From Acidimicrobiia bacterium (GTDB lineage: Bacteria; Actinomycetota; Acidimicrobiia; Spongiisociales; UBA4744), in NCBI GenBank assembly GCA_029863625.1, contig JAOTUY010000007.1, positions 1-64,000 on the forward strand: DNA of 64,000 nt, given 5' to 3'. The notes under the pieces are model-generated. The model was given only the letters and a program-made list of their open reading frames with translations. It did no database searches and was not told the origin of the DNA. Made by a program: the position numbers and the translations under genes. Numbering within the stretch: position 1 is the stretch's first letter; each line of letters begins with the position of its first letter. This document shows positions 1 to 9,272 of this stretch, in pieces.

Positions 1-102
1 CTCCGAACAGCGGCCGGATTGCTCATCCCCACCATCGCGTTCGTCATTACCGTGTTCGGCGAAGTATCGGCCGAACGCATCCTCGACGCCATCCTCCCCT
101 GA
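1..102 (+). CDS. C-terminal fragment of a membrane protein, paralogue of the next gene
   Basis: This is the last 33 codons of a gene cut by the window edge, in frame from base 1 and ending in TGA at 100-102. The residues form a hydrophobic segment followed by the ending AERILDAILP, which is identical to the last ten residues of the complete gene downstream. The preceding stretch (VFGEV then one substitution) also matches, so the two are tandem paralogues. The function is unknown. The fragment is probably the last transmembrane helix and short tail of a multi-pass membrane protein. Confidence 0.75.
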   Translation, partial: LRTAAGLLIPTIAFVITVFGEVSAERILDAILP

Positions 103-128
103 GCGGCTCGACCTGTATCGAGACCGAC

Positions 129-170
129 CGCCCATAACGGCACCTATCGAGCGGGCTAGATCACCTCACC
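129..170 (+). repeat. Duplicated 3' flank, copy 1
   Basis: These 42 bases lie 26 bases after the stop codon of the partial gene. They match 1623-1664, downstream of the complete paralogue, at 38 of 42 positions by direct reading. The tandem duplication therefore includes the non-coding 3' flank. No obvious hairpin terminator is visible in either copy. Confidence 0.7.
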
Positions 171-365
171 TCACTCGAAGGTCACGAAATGTCACCTGAG
201 GGTCGCGCCGAATGCCGGTTGTGGGGGGCAAAAAGGGGCCCTTCTCCTCTGGTCGGGTTGAACGAGTTGGACTAGTTCTGCGGTTGCGGAGCTGTGTTAA
301 GACCAGCCGTGCGAGTGGCTCTGAGCCGACTCGTGACAAGGATGCCGAATCCACCGGGGGGTTGG

Positions 366-1601
366 ATGACAGACGCAAGGACTTCGGAAGGTATCGCTAC
401 GGATGCGGACACCAGTGACCTATCAGGTCGGTCCTTTCCGATGATCGACGCCCAAGGCGACCAGCAGACTGCCCGCCGCGAGGAGTTCGACCTTTGCGTA
501 GAAGACCTCAGCAAGCGGGTGGGCTCGAACCTTCCGATTCTCTTTCCCCGTCTGGAGGATCTGATTCGGCGGCGGCTGGGGGTGGCACCGTTGAGTGCGG
601 CAGCGGCAGCGCTGACGGGGCTGGTGGCCGTCGGCATCCGGCTGGCTCTTGCGCTCCTCGCCACCGCCCTGGTCGGCGAGTGGACCGGGGTTCCCTGGGG
701 CCGGTGGGCGGTGATCCTCGGGTTCTACGGTCTGTTCGATGCCACGCAACCGCTGAGGACCCCGCCCCTCGATATCCCGGCGGGACCGAGGATCAGGCGG
801 TGGATGGACGATTGGTGGGCGCTGGTCCCCACCATCGTCAGGGAGTCCCATGTGCAAGACCTGGCCGACTTCGCCCGCCGCTGGTATCGGCTGCCGAGGG
901 CGCTGGCGGTGGGTGGGACGGTGGCGGCCATCATGCTGGGGGCCTGCTGGCTGTTCACTCCCACCGCCATGGGCGAGCTTCCGGCGGGCAGCATCGTTCT
1001 GTTGGCCTTGCTGCTCTACGACTTCGGGGTGTTTATGCCCGGCGGGGACCTGTTCTTCTGGGCGTTCATGGCCCGTGAAGCCGGGTATGAGCATCACCTG
1101 TTCTGGCCGAGTCCGGCCGATTCGCCCCAAATCCAAAGAGCGATGCGGATGACGACCCTCTTTGGGTTCGCGACTGGGATGTGGATCACTGTCTACCTGG
1201 TGCTGACGGTGGTCCTGGTGTCGTGGGACTCGCCCCTGGTGCTCCCGCTGGCAGTGGGGTTCATGGTGTTCGGCTACCTCTCCACCATCGGCAAGACCCT
1301 CGGTCTACGTGCCAGCATCCAGAAGATCGTCGAGCGGATCCGTGACCAACGACTGCACGGCCTGCAGAACCGAATCGATGCCTTCGGACCGCGCTACACC
1401 GACCTGTCACCCCAAGAGTCGGAACAGCTTCGAGATCTCCTCACTCTCCACGACAAGATCCGGGACGCTCCCACCACCCCCACCACCACCCATACGGTGA
1501 TGCACGCCCTCGTGGGACTCATCATCCCCGCAGTGCTGTTCGTGGTGGCCGTGTTCGGCGAGGTCTACGCCGAACGGATCCTCGACGCCATCCTCCCCTG
1601 A
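366..1601 (+). CDS. Multi-pass membrane protein of unknown function
   Basis: I do not recognise this family. The protein has about 411 residues: a polar N-terminal region of roughly 75 residues, then six or seven hydrophobic segments, including one that begins near PLSAAAAALTGL, one near TVAAIMLGACWLF, one near IVLLALLLYDFGVFM and a final one just before the C-terminal AERILDAILP. A charged soluble stretch of about 80 residues lies between the last two membrane segments. The start is uncertain. The frame is open from a GTG at 294; the ATG at 366 follows a G-rich stretch that could act as a ribosome binding site, and 441 is another option. The gene is the second member of a tandem pair. Nothing in the sequence indicates a substrate. 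Confidence 0.65.
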   Translation: MTDARTSEGIATDADTSDLSGRSFPMIDAQGDQQTARREEFDLCVEDLSKRVGSNLPILFPRLEDLIRRRLGVAPLSAAAAALTGLVAVGIRLALALLATALVGEWTGVPWGRWAVILGFYGLFDATQPLRTPPLDIPAGPRIRRWMDDWWALVPTIVRESHVQDLADFARRWYRLPRALAVGGTVAAIMLGACWLFTPTAMGELPAGSIVLLALLLYDFGVFMPGGDLFFWAFMAREAGYEHHLFWPSPADSPQIQRAMRMTTLFGFATGMWITVYLVLTVVLVSWDSPLVLPLAVGFMVFGYLSTIGKTLGLRASIQKIVERIRDQRLHGLQNRIDAFGPRYTDLSPQESEQLRDLLTLHDKIRDAPTTPTTTHTVMHALVGLIIPAVLFVVAVFGEVYAERILDAILP

Positions 1602-1622
1602 GCTGGAAAGACGACTCGCTGT

Positions 1623-1664
1623 CGCCCATAACGGTACGTATTGAGCGGGCAAGATCACCTCACC
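1623..1664 (+). repeat. Duplicated 3' flank, copy 2
   Basis: This is the second copy of the 42-base block at 129-170, again just after the stop codon of the membrane-protein gene. Four substitutions separate the copies, similar to the divergence of the neighbouring coding ends, which suggests one duplication event covering gene plus flank. Confidence 0.7.
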
Positions 1665-1680
1665 CCATGCGAGGTTCTCT

Positions 1681-2952
1681 TCACTCGGCGTCGGTGATCA
1701 GCAGGTCGTCGAATGTCTCCCGGCGGACCACCATGCGGGCGTCGCCGTCCCGGCAGAAAACCACCGCCGGTCTGAGCACCTTGTTGTAGTTGGAGCCCAT
1801 CGAGTGTCCGTAGGCGCCGGTTACCGGCGTGGCCAGCACATCACCGACTGCCAGATCATCCGGCACCCAGGCCTCACGAACCAGCACATCTCCCGACTCG
1901 CAATGTTTGCCGACCACCCGCACCGGCCGCGGACGGGGCGCGTCGGCCGCCCTGGGCAGGAAGGCTTCATAGCCGCTTCCGTACAGCACCGGGCGCGGAT
2001 TGTCGCTCATCCCCCCGTCAACCGCGACGTAGGTTCGTGTGCCCGGGATATCTTTGATGGTTCCTACTGTGTAGAGCGTGATCGCGGCCGCGGCCGCGAT
2101 GGCGCGCCCGGGTTCGGCCGTCACGCTGCCGGCTACGCCTTCGTCCCGGCAGGCCGCAACGATCGCCCGGCCCCATTGTGTGATCGACGGGGAGCTCTCC
2201 CCATCTACATATGGCACGCCGAGACCTCCCCCAAGCGACAACTCCGGCAGGTCGAAGGGAGCGGCGACCCTGGCCACCACCCGGGCCGCTTCCTCGAAAG
2301 AGGGCAGTCGGAATACCTGGCTCCCGATGTGGGCGTGCAAGCCGGCCAAATCCAAAACCGGGGACACCTGCGCTTGTTGGATGGCCCGGTCGGCGGCGCC
2401 GGTCGAAACGGTGAACCCGAACTTAGTGTCGTCGTGGCCTGTCGATACGAATTCGTGAGTGTGCGCCTCGACCCCGGGTGTAATCCGGATCAGCACCCGG
2501 ACCGGCTGGTGATGGCCGGCCGCCATCTCCTCCAGGCGGCTCAGTTCGTCGAATGAATCCACGACGATCCTGCCGACACCCGCCTGCAGCGCCATGGCCA
2601 GCTCGACCGGTGACTTGTTATTGCCGTGCAACACGAGCCGCTCGGCCGGGACCCCGGCGCGGAGCGCAACCCACAGCTCACCGCCCGTGGCCACGTCGAG
2701 GTGCATGCCCTCCTCGGCGGCCAGGCGGGCCATTGCCTTGCACAGAAAGGCCTTGGTGGCGTAGGCGACCCCGTCGCCGAAGGCTGCCACGGCTTCCTTG
2801 CACCGGGCCCGGAGGTGTTTCTCGTCGTAGGCGAACAGAGGGGTGCCGAAATGAGCGGCGAGCTCGAGTGTGTCGCAACCACCGATCGACAGGCGGCCAT
2901 CGGTGATGGCGCTGGTGTCGGGCAGTAGATAATGGGGCAGGGGAAAGGCCAT
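1681..2952 (-). CDS. lysA: Diaminopimelate decarboxylase
   Basis: This PLP enzyme removes CO2 from meso-diaminopimelate to give L-lysine, the last step of the DAP pathway. The 423 residues fit the family. Visible motifs are the PLP lysine in YATKAF (K67), the HAHIGSQ strand, the glycine loop SLGGGLGVPY that binds the cofactor phosphate, EPGRAI, and CESGD near the C-terminus, whose Cys contributes to the active site across the dimer in alanine-racemase-fold decarboxylases. The start is the ATG at 2952. It is transcribed away from metZ; the 70 or so bases between the two starts must hold both promoters. Confidence 0.93.
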   Translation of the reverse strand: MAFPLPHYLLPDTSAITDGRLSIGGCDTLELAAHFGTPLFAYDEKHLRARCKEAVAAFGDGVAYATKAFLCKAMARLAAEEGMHLDVATGGELWVALRAGVPAERLVLHGNNKSPVELAMALQAGVGRIVVDSFDELSRLEEMAAGHHQPVRVLIRITPGVEAHTHEFVSTGHDDTKFGFTVSTGAADRAIQQAQVSPVLDLAGLHAHIGSQVFRLPSFEEAARVVARVAAPFDLPELSLGGGLGVPYVDGESSPSITQWGRAIVAACRDEGVAGSVTAEPGRAIAAAAAITLYTVGTIKDIPGTRTYVAVDGGMSDNPRPVLYGSGYEAFLPRAADAPRPRPVRVVGKHCESGDVLVREAWVPDDLAVGDVLATPVTGAYGHSMGSNYNKVLRPAVVFCRDGDARMVVRRETFDDLLITDAE

Positions 2953-3026
2953 AGTGCGACAGGGTAACGGCCCATCCCGTCCGGGGGGCGAGGTCTTCCG
3001 GTACCGTAGCCGCCTGGAGGAACGTG

Positions 3027-4199
3027 GTGAGTAAGTGGCGACCCAAGACCAACCAAGTGCGCGGCGGGCTAGAAAGGTCGCCGTTCGGTGAGACGGCCGA
3101 GGCCATGTACCTGACGTCCGGATACGTGTACGAAACCGCCGAGGATGCGGCAGCCATCTTCAAAGGCGACCTCGACGGCTACATCTACAGTCGATACGGC
3201 AACCCAACCGTTTCCCTATTCGAGGAGCGGTTGCGTTTGCTGGACGGGTCGGAGGCCTGCCGTGCAGCCGCCAGCGGGATGGCCGCAGTGTTCGCCGCCC
3301 TGGCCTGCAACCTCGAGTCCGGCGACCGGGTGGTGGCCTCCCGTTCGCTGTTTGGATCCACGTTGGCGGTACTCGGAACATTGCTGCCCCGCTGGGGCAT
3401 CGACACGCAGCTGGTCGACGGGCGGGACCTCGACGCCTGGGAAGCAGCCCTGGCGACTCCGACCAAGATGGTGTTTCTCGAGACGCCCTCGAATCCTCTG
3501 TTGGAGATCATCGATATCGCAGCGGTGGTTGAGAGAGCTCACGCGGTGGGGGCGATGGTGATTGTCGACAACGTGTTTGCCACCCCCGTCCTGCAGCGGC
3601 CCCTCGAGCTGGGTGCCGACGTCGTCGTGTACTCGACCACCAAACACCTCGACGGGCAGGGTCGCACTATGGGTGGAGCCGTTCTCGGCTCCCTTGAGTT
3701 CATCGACGGGCCGCTCAAGGAGTTCCAGCGTCACACCGGCCCAACCATGAGTCCCTTCAACGCCTGGATCCTGGCCAAGAGCCTCGAAACACTCGATCTG
3801 CGAGTCACCCGGCAATCGACGACGGCAGCCGAGCTGGCCGGGTTCATCGAGAGCCGGCCTGGGGTGCTCAAGACGCAGTATCCAACGGCGGATTCGCATC
3901 CTCAGGCCGAATTGGCCCGCCGGCAGATGTCGCTGGGAGGCTCCATGGTGGCAGTCGAACTGGGGGGCGGTCGAATGGCAGCCTTCCGGTTCATGAATGC
4001 CTTGCAGCTCTTCGACATCTCCAACAATCTCGGGGATGCCAAGAGCCTTGCCACCCATCCGGCCACCACCACCCACTCTCGTTTGACTCCCGAAGAAAGG
4101 GCTGCGGTCGGCATTTCCGACGGGTTCGTGCGCTTGTCGATCGGCCTGGAGGACGTCGAAGACCTGAAAGAGGATCTGGACCAGGCTCTCGGTGGCTAA
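3027..4199 (+). CDS. metZ: O-succinylhomoserine sulfhydrylase (Cys/Met metabolism PLP enzyme)
   Basis: It probably forms homocysteine from O-succinylhomoserine and sulfide. It has about 390 residues and the gamma-family signature of Cys/Met PLP enzymes: SRYGNPT near the N-terminus, and the PLP lysine in STTKHLDGQG near residue 206. The DGQGR extension after the lysine is typical of MetZ rather than MetB or MetC, but substrate choice cannot be proven from sequence. Two GTG codons stand in tandem at 3024 and 3027. The GGAGG at 3016-3020 is better spaced for 3027. The gene ends convergently with the ABC ATPase gene, overlapping it by 4 bases. Confidence 0.88.
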   Translation: MSKWRPKTNQVRGGLERSPFGETAEAMYLTSGYVYETAEDAAAIFKGDLDGYIYSRYGNPTVSLFEERLRLLDGSEACRAAASGMAAVFAALACNLESGDRVVASRSLFGSTLAVLGTLLPRWGIDTQLVDGRDLDAWEAALATPTKMVFLETPSNPLLEIIDIAAVVERAHAVGAMVIVDNVFATPVLQRPLELGADVVVYSTTKHLDGQGRTMGGAVLGSLEFIDGPLKEFQRHTGPTMSPFNAWILAKSLETLDLRVTRQSTTAAELAGFIESRPGVLKTQYPTADSHPQAELARRQMSLGGSMVAVELGGGRMAAFRFMNALQLFDISNNLGDAKSLATHPATTTHSRLTPEERAAVGISDGFVRLSIGLEDVEDLKEDLDQALGG

Positions 4200-5731
4200 G
4201 GCCTGTCCGAGGTGGTCTCCGGGTGGACACCCGCCATCATCAGCCCGATCTCTTCACGAGAGGTGGTGGCCGGGTCGACCATCCCCATGATCTGACCCTC
4301 ATAGATCACCGCGATCCGATCGGCGAGGGCGAATACCTCGTCGAGGTCTTCAGAGATCACCAGGATGGCAGTGTCCTCGGTCCGCTGCTCAACGAGCCGT
4401 TTGTGGATGTATTCGGCGGCACCGATGTCGACGCCTCGAGTTGGCTGGGACGCCACCAGTACCTTGGGAGTGCCGGATATCTCACGGGCCAGGATCAGTT
4501 TCTGTATGTTGCCGCCCGACAGGCTGCGGGCGGTGGTGTCCAGGGTCGGTGTCTTGACCGCGTACTGCTTGACCAGTTGAGCGGAGTGCTCCTTGATCAC
4601 TCCGAAATCGAACAGGCCCCACTTGACGTACGGAGCCTTCTGGTGATCGACCAGCAGCAGGTTTTCCGAAACGGTGAACGCGCCGATGCAGCCATTCTTC
4701 ATGCGGCCCTCGGGCACGTAGGAGAGACCGGCCGCCCGGATCTCCGCAGGTGTCTTCCCGGCCACATCCGTGTCGTCGATGAAGATTGCCCCGCTCGTTG
4801 GTTGGCGGAGACCCCCGATGGTCTCGGCCATTTCCCGCTGTCCGTTGCCGGACACGCCGGCAATGCTGAGGATCTCTCCCGCCCGAACTTCGAGGTTGAG
4901 GCTGCGCACGGCTTCGTCGCCGCGGTCGCCGAGCACGGTCAGGCTCTCGATTCGGAGCCGCGGCCTGCCCGGCTCGACCGCAGGTTTGTCGGGCGCCAGC
5001 TTCACTTCGCGTCCAACCATCATCCGGGCCAGGCTTTCCCGGGTCGCTCCCTCAACTGGTACCTGTCCGGTGATGCGACCCTGCCTCAGCACGGTGATGC
5101 GGTCGCTCAGTGCCAGCACTTCGTGAAGTTTGTGGGAGATGAAGATCAGCCCGCGACCATCTTCCGTCATCTGCCGTAGGGTCTTGAAGAGCTGATCCAC
5201 CTCCTGCGGTGTCAGCACGGCAGTCGGTTCGTCGAGTATGAGCAGGTTGGCGTCGCGGAAGAGGGCCTTGATGATCTCCACCCTCTGTTTCTGGCCGACC
5301 GAGAGCTGCCAGACGGTGGCACTCGGGTCGATCTTGAGGCCATATCGGGTTCCCAGTTCGGTGATGCGTTCCGAAACGGCGTCAAGATCGGTGCGGAACC
5401 CCCGGTTGGATGGCAACCCGAGCGCAACGTTCTCGGCCACGGTGAGACTCTCGACCATCATGAAATGCTGGTGGATCATCCCGACATTGAGGTCGATGGC
5501 GTCGGTAGGGCTGTGGATCTCGACCGGAGAGCCGTTGAGCAGGATCTCACCCTCATCGGGCTGGTAGAGCCCGTAGAGGATCTTCATCAGTGTGCTCTTG
5601 CCCGCCCCGTTCTCACCCAACAGCGTGTGGACTTCGCCCGCTCTCAAGTCGAAGTCGACCCGATCGTTCGCCAGCACACCCGGGAACCTTTTGGTGATCG
5701 CCCGCATCTCCAGCATCGGAACGTCACTCAC
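4196..5731 (-). CDS. BMP-type ABC importer, double ATPase subunit
   Basis: This is the energy-coupling subunit of a nucleoside/purine-type (BMP family, NupO/YufO-like) importer. The 511 residues contain two ABC domains. The first is complete, with Walker A GENGAGKS at residues 39-46, the signature LSVGQKQ and Walker B LLILDEPTAVLTP. The second has a degenerate P-loop (SGNGQREM) but an intact LSGGNIQK signature, the usual asymmetry of sugar/nucleoside ATPases. The start is GTG at 5731 with GAGG upstream. It is the last gene of the permease-permease-lipoprotein-ATPase unit, separated from the lipoprotein gene by about 190 bases that contain a heptad repeat. Confidence 0.92.
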   Translation of the reverse strand: MSDVPMLEMRAITKRFPGVLANDRVDFDLRAGEVHTLLGENGAGKSTLMKILYGLYQPDEGEILLNGSPVEIHSPTDAIDLNVGMIHQHFMMVESLTVAENVALGLPSNRGFRTDLDAVSERITELGTRYGLKIDPSATVWQLSVGQKQRVEIIKALFRDANLLILDEPTAVLTPQEVDQLFKTLRQMTEDGRGLIFISHKLHEVLALSDRITVLRQGRITGQVPVEGATRESLARMMVGREVKLAPDKPAVEPGRPRLRIESLTVLGDRGDEAVRSLNLEVRAGEILSIAGVSGNGQREMAETIGGLRQPTSGAIFIDDTDVAGKTPAEIRAAGLSYVPEGRMKNGCIGAFTVSENLLLVDHQKAPYVKWGLFDFGVIKEHSAQLVKQYAVKTPTLDTTARSLSGGNIQKLILAREISGTPKVLVASQPTRGVDIGAAEYIHKRLVEQRTEDTAILVISEDLDEVFALADRIAVIYEGQIMGMVDPATTSREEIGLMMAGVHPETTSDRP

Positions 5732-5846
5732 GCGTTTACCTCATCAGCGAACCGGGGGACGGTGACGTCCCCCGGTTCCTGCTCATGTTCCGACGGAAGG
5801 AATCCCGACCCACGCTCGCCCCGCGGCGAGTGAGTCACCAGAAGCC

Positions 5847-5881
5847 GCGGTACGAAGTACCGAGTACGAAGTACGAGGCTC
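5847..5881 (+). repeat. Heptad-period repeat tract (GAAGTAC type)
   Basis: Five consecutive 7-base units can be read, built on NNNGTAC: GCGGTAC, GAAGTAC, CGAGTAC, GAAGTAC, then a diverged unit. The tract lies in the gap between the binding-lipoprotein and ATPase genes. It belongs to the window-wide class of 7-base-period intergenic tracts described in the findings. Confidence 0.6.
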
Positions 5882-5922
5882 CTCACAAGTTCCCTTCCTT
5901 CCTGTCGTTTCTTCGATCCTCC

Positions 5923-7002
5923 CTAACTGCCGGTCTTGATCGATCCATCGATGATGCCCGCAATGGTGTCCTCACCAAGCTGCTTGACATCGGCCGGAAG
6001 GGCGAAGGCATCGTTGTACTCGATGACCTCGCCGCCGTTGGCGAGATCGATCTTGAACTGCTCTCCGCCCGGCGTTCCTGCCTCGATCTTGGCGATGATG
6101 TCTCGCAACACGACTTCCCAGTGATAAACCTGAGAGGCCACCACGATGTCCGGCGCCAGGCTGGTCTGGTTGGCCTGGGTGCCGAACCAGATGATGTTCA
6201 CGTCGCTGGCAACGGTGACCGCTCCCACAACCATCTGGGCTGTTCCCGTCATGACATCAGCCCCGTTGGCGGCGAAAGCCTGGGCCGCTTCTGAGGCGAG
6301 TGCCACGTCGCTGAAGGAGCCGGTGTAGTTGACCAGCACGTTGGCGTCGGGATTCTGAGCCTCCGCGCCGGCCTTGAAACCGTCGACGTAGAGCTTGGCG
6401 TCACCAACTTCAACCGGTCCTACGATGCCGATGGTGTTGCTCTCGCTCAGGGCCGCCGCCATGGCGCCCATCACGTAGCCACCCTCATCGGAAGCCGCTT
6501 CATACGCGAATACATTGGAAAGACCGAAGGTATCGGCCGCAGTGCCCCAGGCAAAAGCAGTGTCCGGGAAGTCCGGGGCAATCTCCTGCAGTGAGCCTCC
6601 ATACTGGGATCCATGGGCAATCACCAGGTCCACTCCGTCAACCGCATAGGCCCGGATGGCGGAGGCGGCATCTTCAACGATGAAGGTGTTGTCGGTGATT
6701 TGCACCTCGACATTCCCCATCTCATCCTTGATGACGTTCACGGCATCGACGATCGACTGGGTGAACGCCAGGTCGTTTTGCGCTGATGGCGCCACGATGG
6801 CGATTTTGAACGGCTCGGCGGACGCAGCCGTTGTGGTGGTTTCGGCGTCTCCGGCGGTTGTGGTTGTTGGAGTATCTCCCGCGGTCGTGGTTGTGTCTGA
6901 GTCCCCGGCCGTCGTCGTAGTTCCTGAGTCGTCACTGCATGCGGCAGCCACCAGGACCAGTGCCAAAACGACGATCAGCCATGTCAATCTGTTCTTCTTC
7001 AA
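5923..7002 (-). CDS. BMP family substrate-binding lipoprotein
   Basis: This is the extracytoplasmic binding subunit of the importer encoded around it. The 359 residues start with a lipoprotein signal peptide whose lipobox is VAAAC (Cys22). A repetitive linker of four Thr-rich blocks spaced by AGD/ASA follows, and then the BMP domain begins at about residue 66 (FKIAIVAPSAQNDLAF). Bmp-family proteins are known to bind nucleosides or purines. Linkage to XDH, ssnA and ygfK homologues suggests a purine or purine-derived ligand here, but this is inference. The gene follows the second permease after 37 bases. Confidence 0.9.
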   Translation of the reverse strand: MKKNRLTWLIVVLALVLVAAACSDDSGTTTTAGDSDTTTTAGDTPTTTTAGDAETTTTAASAEPFKIAIVAPSAQNDLAFTQSIVDAVNVIKDEMGNVEVQITDNTFIVEDAASAIRAYAVDGVDLVIAHGSQYGGSLQEIAPDFPDTAFAWGTAADTFGLSNVFAYEAASDEGGYVMGAMAAALSESNTIGIVGPVEVGDAKLYVDGFKAGAEAQNPDANVLVNYTGSFSDVALASEAAQAFAANGADVMTGTAQMVVGAVTVASDVNIIWFGTQANQTSLAPDIVVASQVYHWEVVLRDIIAKIEAGTPGGEQFKIDLANGGEVIEYNDAFALPADVKQLGEDTIAGIIDGSIKTGS

Positions 7003-7039
7003 GGTTCCTCCTTCATTGTGGACCGTACGGTCCCTACAC

Positions 7040-7972
7040 TCATTCTCCTCGTGAATAGGGCTTAGTGAGTGCAGCCGGCGCCTTGAAGCGGCGGGCGACT
7101 ACCACTAGGGCCAGAATCGTAATGATGGCCGGGGCCATGGCGGCGAAGTCCGACAGATCGGGCGGGATGATGGCAAGCGTCTTGAGTTGCAGCACGATGG
7201 CGTTGACGAATCCGTACAACAACGATCCCAACATCACCCCAACCGGACGCCAGGCGCCGAAGTAGACCAGGGCAATGGCGATGAACCCCTGGGCGTTGGT
7301 GAGGTTCTGCTGGAAGATGCCGAGGTCGATCGCCAGAGCCGCCCCGGCTACGCCGGCCAGTGTGCCCCCGATGATGACGGTGGCGTAGCGGATCCGGTTG
7401 ACGCTCACCCCGAGGCTGTCGGCGGCCTCCGGATTCTCGCCGACCGCCCGGATGTTCATTCCAAAGGTTGTCTTATTGATGATGTACATGCTGACCGGAA
7501 CGGCCAGGAAGGCTAGGTACACGACGACGCTGTGCTGGAAGAGCAACTCACCGATCACCGGGATGTCGCTGAGAACCGGGAAATTCAGTTTCGGGAACTT
7601 GGTGATGGGCAGCGGGGTGCCGACCAGTTTCTGAAACAGGAGATCGCTCATGCCCAGGCCGAAAAGGTAGATGCCGATACCGCTGATCCCTTGCTCGGCG
7701 CGCAGCGTGACGGAGATCAGTGCAGAAACCAAGCCAAGCAGCATCCCAACGACGATGCCGATCAGCAGTCCCAGCCAAACACTGCCGGTCTGCAGCACCG
7801 CGTAGTAGCCGCCGAATGCCCCCAGCAGCATGATGCCGTCAACGCCCAGGTTCAGGACACCGCTGCGTTGCCCGAATGTTTCGCCCAGGGAGGCGAATAG
7901 CAGCGGTACGGCCAGCCGCACGCCGGAGGCGGCAGTGGCTACCAGGATGGCGGTGGTGAAGAAGTCGCTCAC
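7040..7972 (-). CDS. BMP-type ABC importer permease (second permease)
   Basis: This is an inner-membrane permease of the RbsC/BPD_transp_2 type, NupQ/YufQ-like. The 310 residues carry about eight hydrophobic segments and the family's conserved region FGMNIRAVGENPEAADSLGV, which resembles the EAA-type coupling loop of this class, plus GAFGGYYAVL near the N-terminus. The start at 7972 overlaps the stop of the upstream permease by 4 bases, so translation is coupled and the two should form a heterodimer. Confidence 0.9.
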   Translation of the reverse strand: MSDFFTTAILVATAASGVRLAVPLLFASLGETFGQRSGVLNLGVDGIMLLGAFGGYYAVLQTGSVWLGLLIGIVVGMLLGLVSALISVTLRAEQGISGIGIYLFGLGMSDLLFQKLVGTPLPITKFPKLNFPVLSDIPVIGELLFQHSVVVYLAFLAVPVSMYIINKTTFGMNIRAVGENPEAADSLGVSVNRIRYATVIIGGTLAGVAGAALAIDLGIFQQNLTNAQGFIAIALVYFGAWRPVGVMLGSLLYGFVNAIVLQLKTLAIIPPDLSDFAAMAPAIITILALVVVARRFKAPAALTKPYSRGE

Positions 7973-9144
7973 GAGGCGTCTTTCTCACCGGGCGGTTCCG
8001 GACCGCCGGTCGGCGGCGAATTAGACGCAGATGCAAGTGGTTCTGGAGCGTCGACCCGGACATCCCTCGCCAGCATGCGCTTGCGGTAGCGGTCCGTGGC
8101 GACCACAAACACAACCACGAGCCCGTTCAAGGCGAGGATCAACGCGGAGGGCACCTGCACGGCCCGCTGCATGGCGTTGCCGCCCACCAACAGGCCCCCG
8201 AAGAGGAACGAAGCCGGAATGGTCCAGATGGGATGAAGCCCACCGAAGAGGGCGGCCACGATTCCGTTGAAGCCTGCGCTCCCGGTGAAACCCGCCGTCG
8301 AACCGTCGGTGACCATGCGGTGACTCTCGCTCCCGAAGACCAGGACCGCCCCGGCCAATCCGGCCATGGCGCCGCTGAACGTCAACGCCAGCACGATCGT
8401 GCGCTTGACCGGGATTCCCGCATACTTCGACGCGTCGGGGTTCAAGCCAACGGCCCGCAAGCGGTACCCGAGGGGGGTTCGCCAGAGGAGGATGTAGGCC
8501 GCGATAGCGGCCAGGACCGCTACCAGTGGGCCGATGTGGAAGCGACCGTCACCGAAGAGGAGCGGTAGATCGGCACCTTCCTGAAGGCGGGCGGTCTGGG
8601 GGATCCGGGTGCCGCGCTCGAGCTCGCCCGGATCGATCAAGGGCCCCCGCAGGAGGTAGTTCATCAGCTGCACGGCGACCACGTTGAGCATGATGGTGCT
8701 GAGAATCTCGTTTACGCCGAAGTACGCCTTCAGCGCGCCGGGGACGGCTCCCCACATCGCTCCGCCGACCAGGCCTGCGATCAGGACTGCGGGCAGCATG
8801 ATCCACGCGGAGAGGTCGGGCAGGGTGAGAGCGGTGAGGGTGGCCAGCAGACCACCCGCCACCATTTGACCCTCCCCGCCGATGTTGATGACGTTGGCGC
8901 GAAAGGCGATCGTGATGCCGACCCCAACGAACAGGAGGGGAGTGGCTTTCAGGGCCGTGGCGATGAGAGCGTCCTTGCTTCCGAAGGCTCCCTTGAGCAA
9001 AGCCTGGAAGCCTTCCAGCGGATTGGCACCAAGAGTGACGAGCATGATCGCTCCGATGAGCAAAGCGGCGACGACGGCCCCCACCGGGATGAGAAACGCG
9101 AGATATTTGGACTGTCTCCGACGCTGCGTCACTGCGCTCGTCAC
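7969..9144 (-). CDS. BMP-type ABC importer permease (first permease)
   Basis: This is the first gene of the importer operon, NupP/YufP-like, with 391 residues. It has an N-terminal hydrophobic helix, a set of further membrane helices, and the coupling-loop sequence GYRLRAVGLNPDASKYAGI in its C-terminal half. The C-terminus carries a polar Pro/Ser/Ala-rich tail of about 30 residues. A TTGACA-containing motif lies 67-82 bases upstream of the start, and a similar one stands before the XDH gene, which suggests coordinated control of uptake and oxidation. Confidence 0.9.
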   Translation of the reverse strand: MTSAVTQRRRQSKYLAFLIPVGAVVAALLIGAIMLVTLGANPLEGFQALLKGAFGSKDALIATALKATPLLFVGVGITIAFRANVINIGGEGQMVAGGLLATLTALTLPDLSAWIMLPAVLIAGLVGGAMWGAVPGALKAYFGVNEILSTIMLNVVAVQLMNYLLRGPLIDPGELERGTRIPQTARLQEGADLPLLFGDGRFHIGPLVAVLAAIAAYILLWRTPLGYRLRAVGLNPDASKYAGIPVKRTIVLALTFSGAMAGLAGAVLVFGSESHRMVTDGSTAGFTGSAGFNGIVAALFGGLHPIWTIPASFLFGGLLVGGNAMQRAVQVPSALILALNGLVVVFVVATDRYRKRMLARDVRVDAPEPLASASNSPPTGGPEPPGEKDAS

Positions 9145-9210
9145 ACCGATGCGTCTCCCTCTGGACGGCGACGGCCCCGCACGGACGCCACGCCGCTAGC
9201 GTCGTCGCTA

Positions 9211-9226
9211 CCTAACAAAATGTCAA
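9211..9226 (-). promoter_or_regulatory. Candidate operator/-35 region of the BMP importer operon
   Basis: Read on the minus strand this is TTGACATTTTGTTAGG. It matches the motif before the XDH gene (TTGACAAATTGTTAA at 9956-9970) at 12 of 15 positions. It contains a consensus -35 hexamer, and its halves form a loose inverted repeat. The first T is 82 bases from the permease start codon. A good -10 hexamer is not obvious. Confidence 0.5.
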
Positions 9227-9272
9227 TTTGCGGTCGATGACGGTCTCGGTCCGCCCCGGCGAAGCAGGGCAC

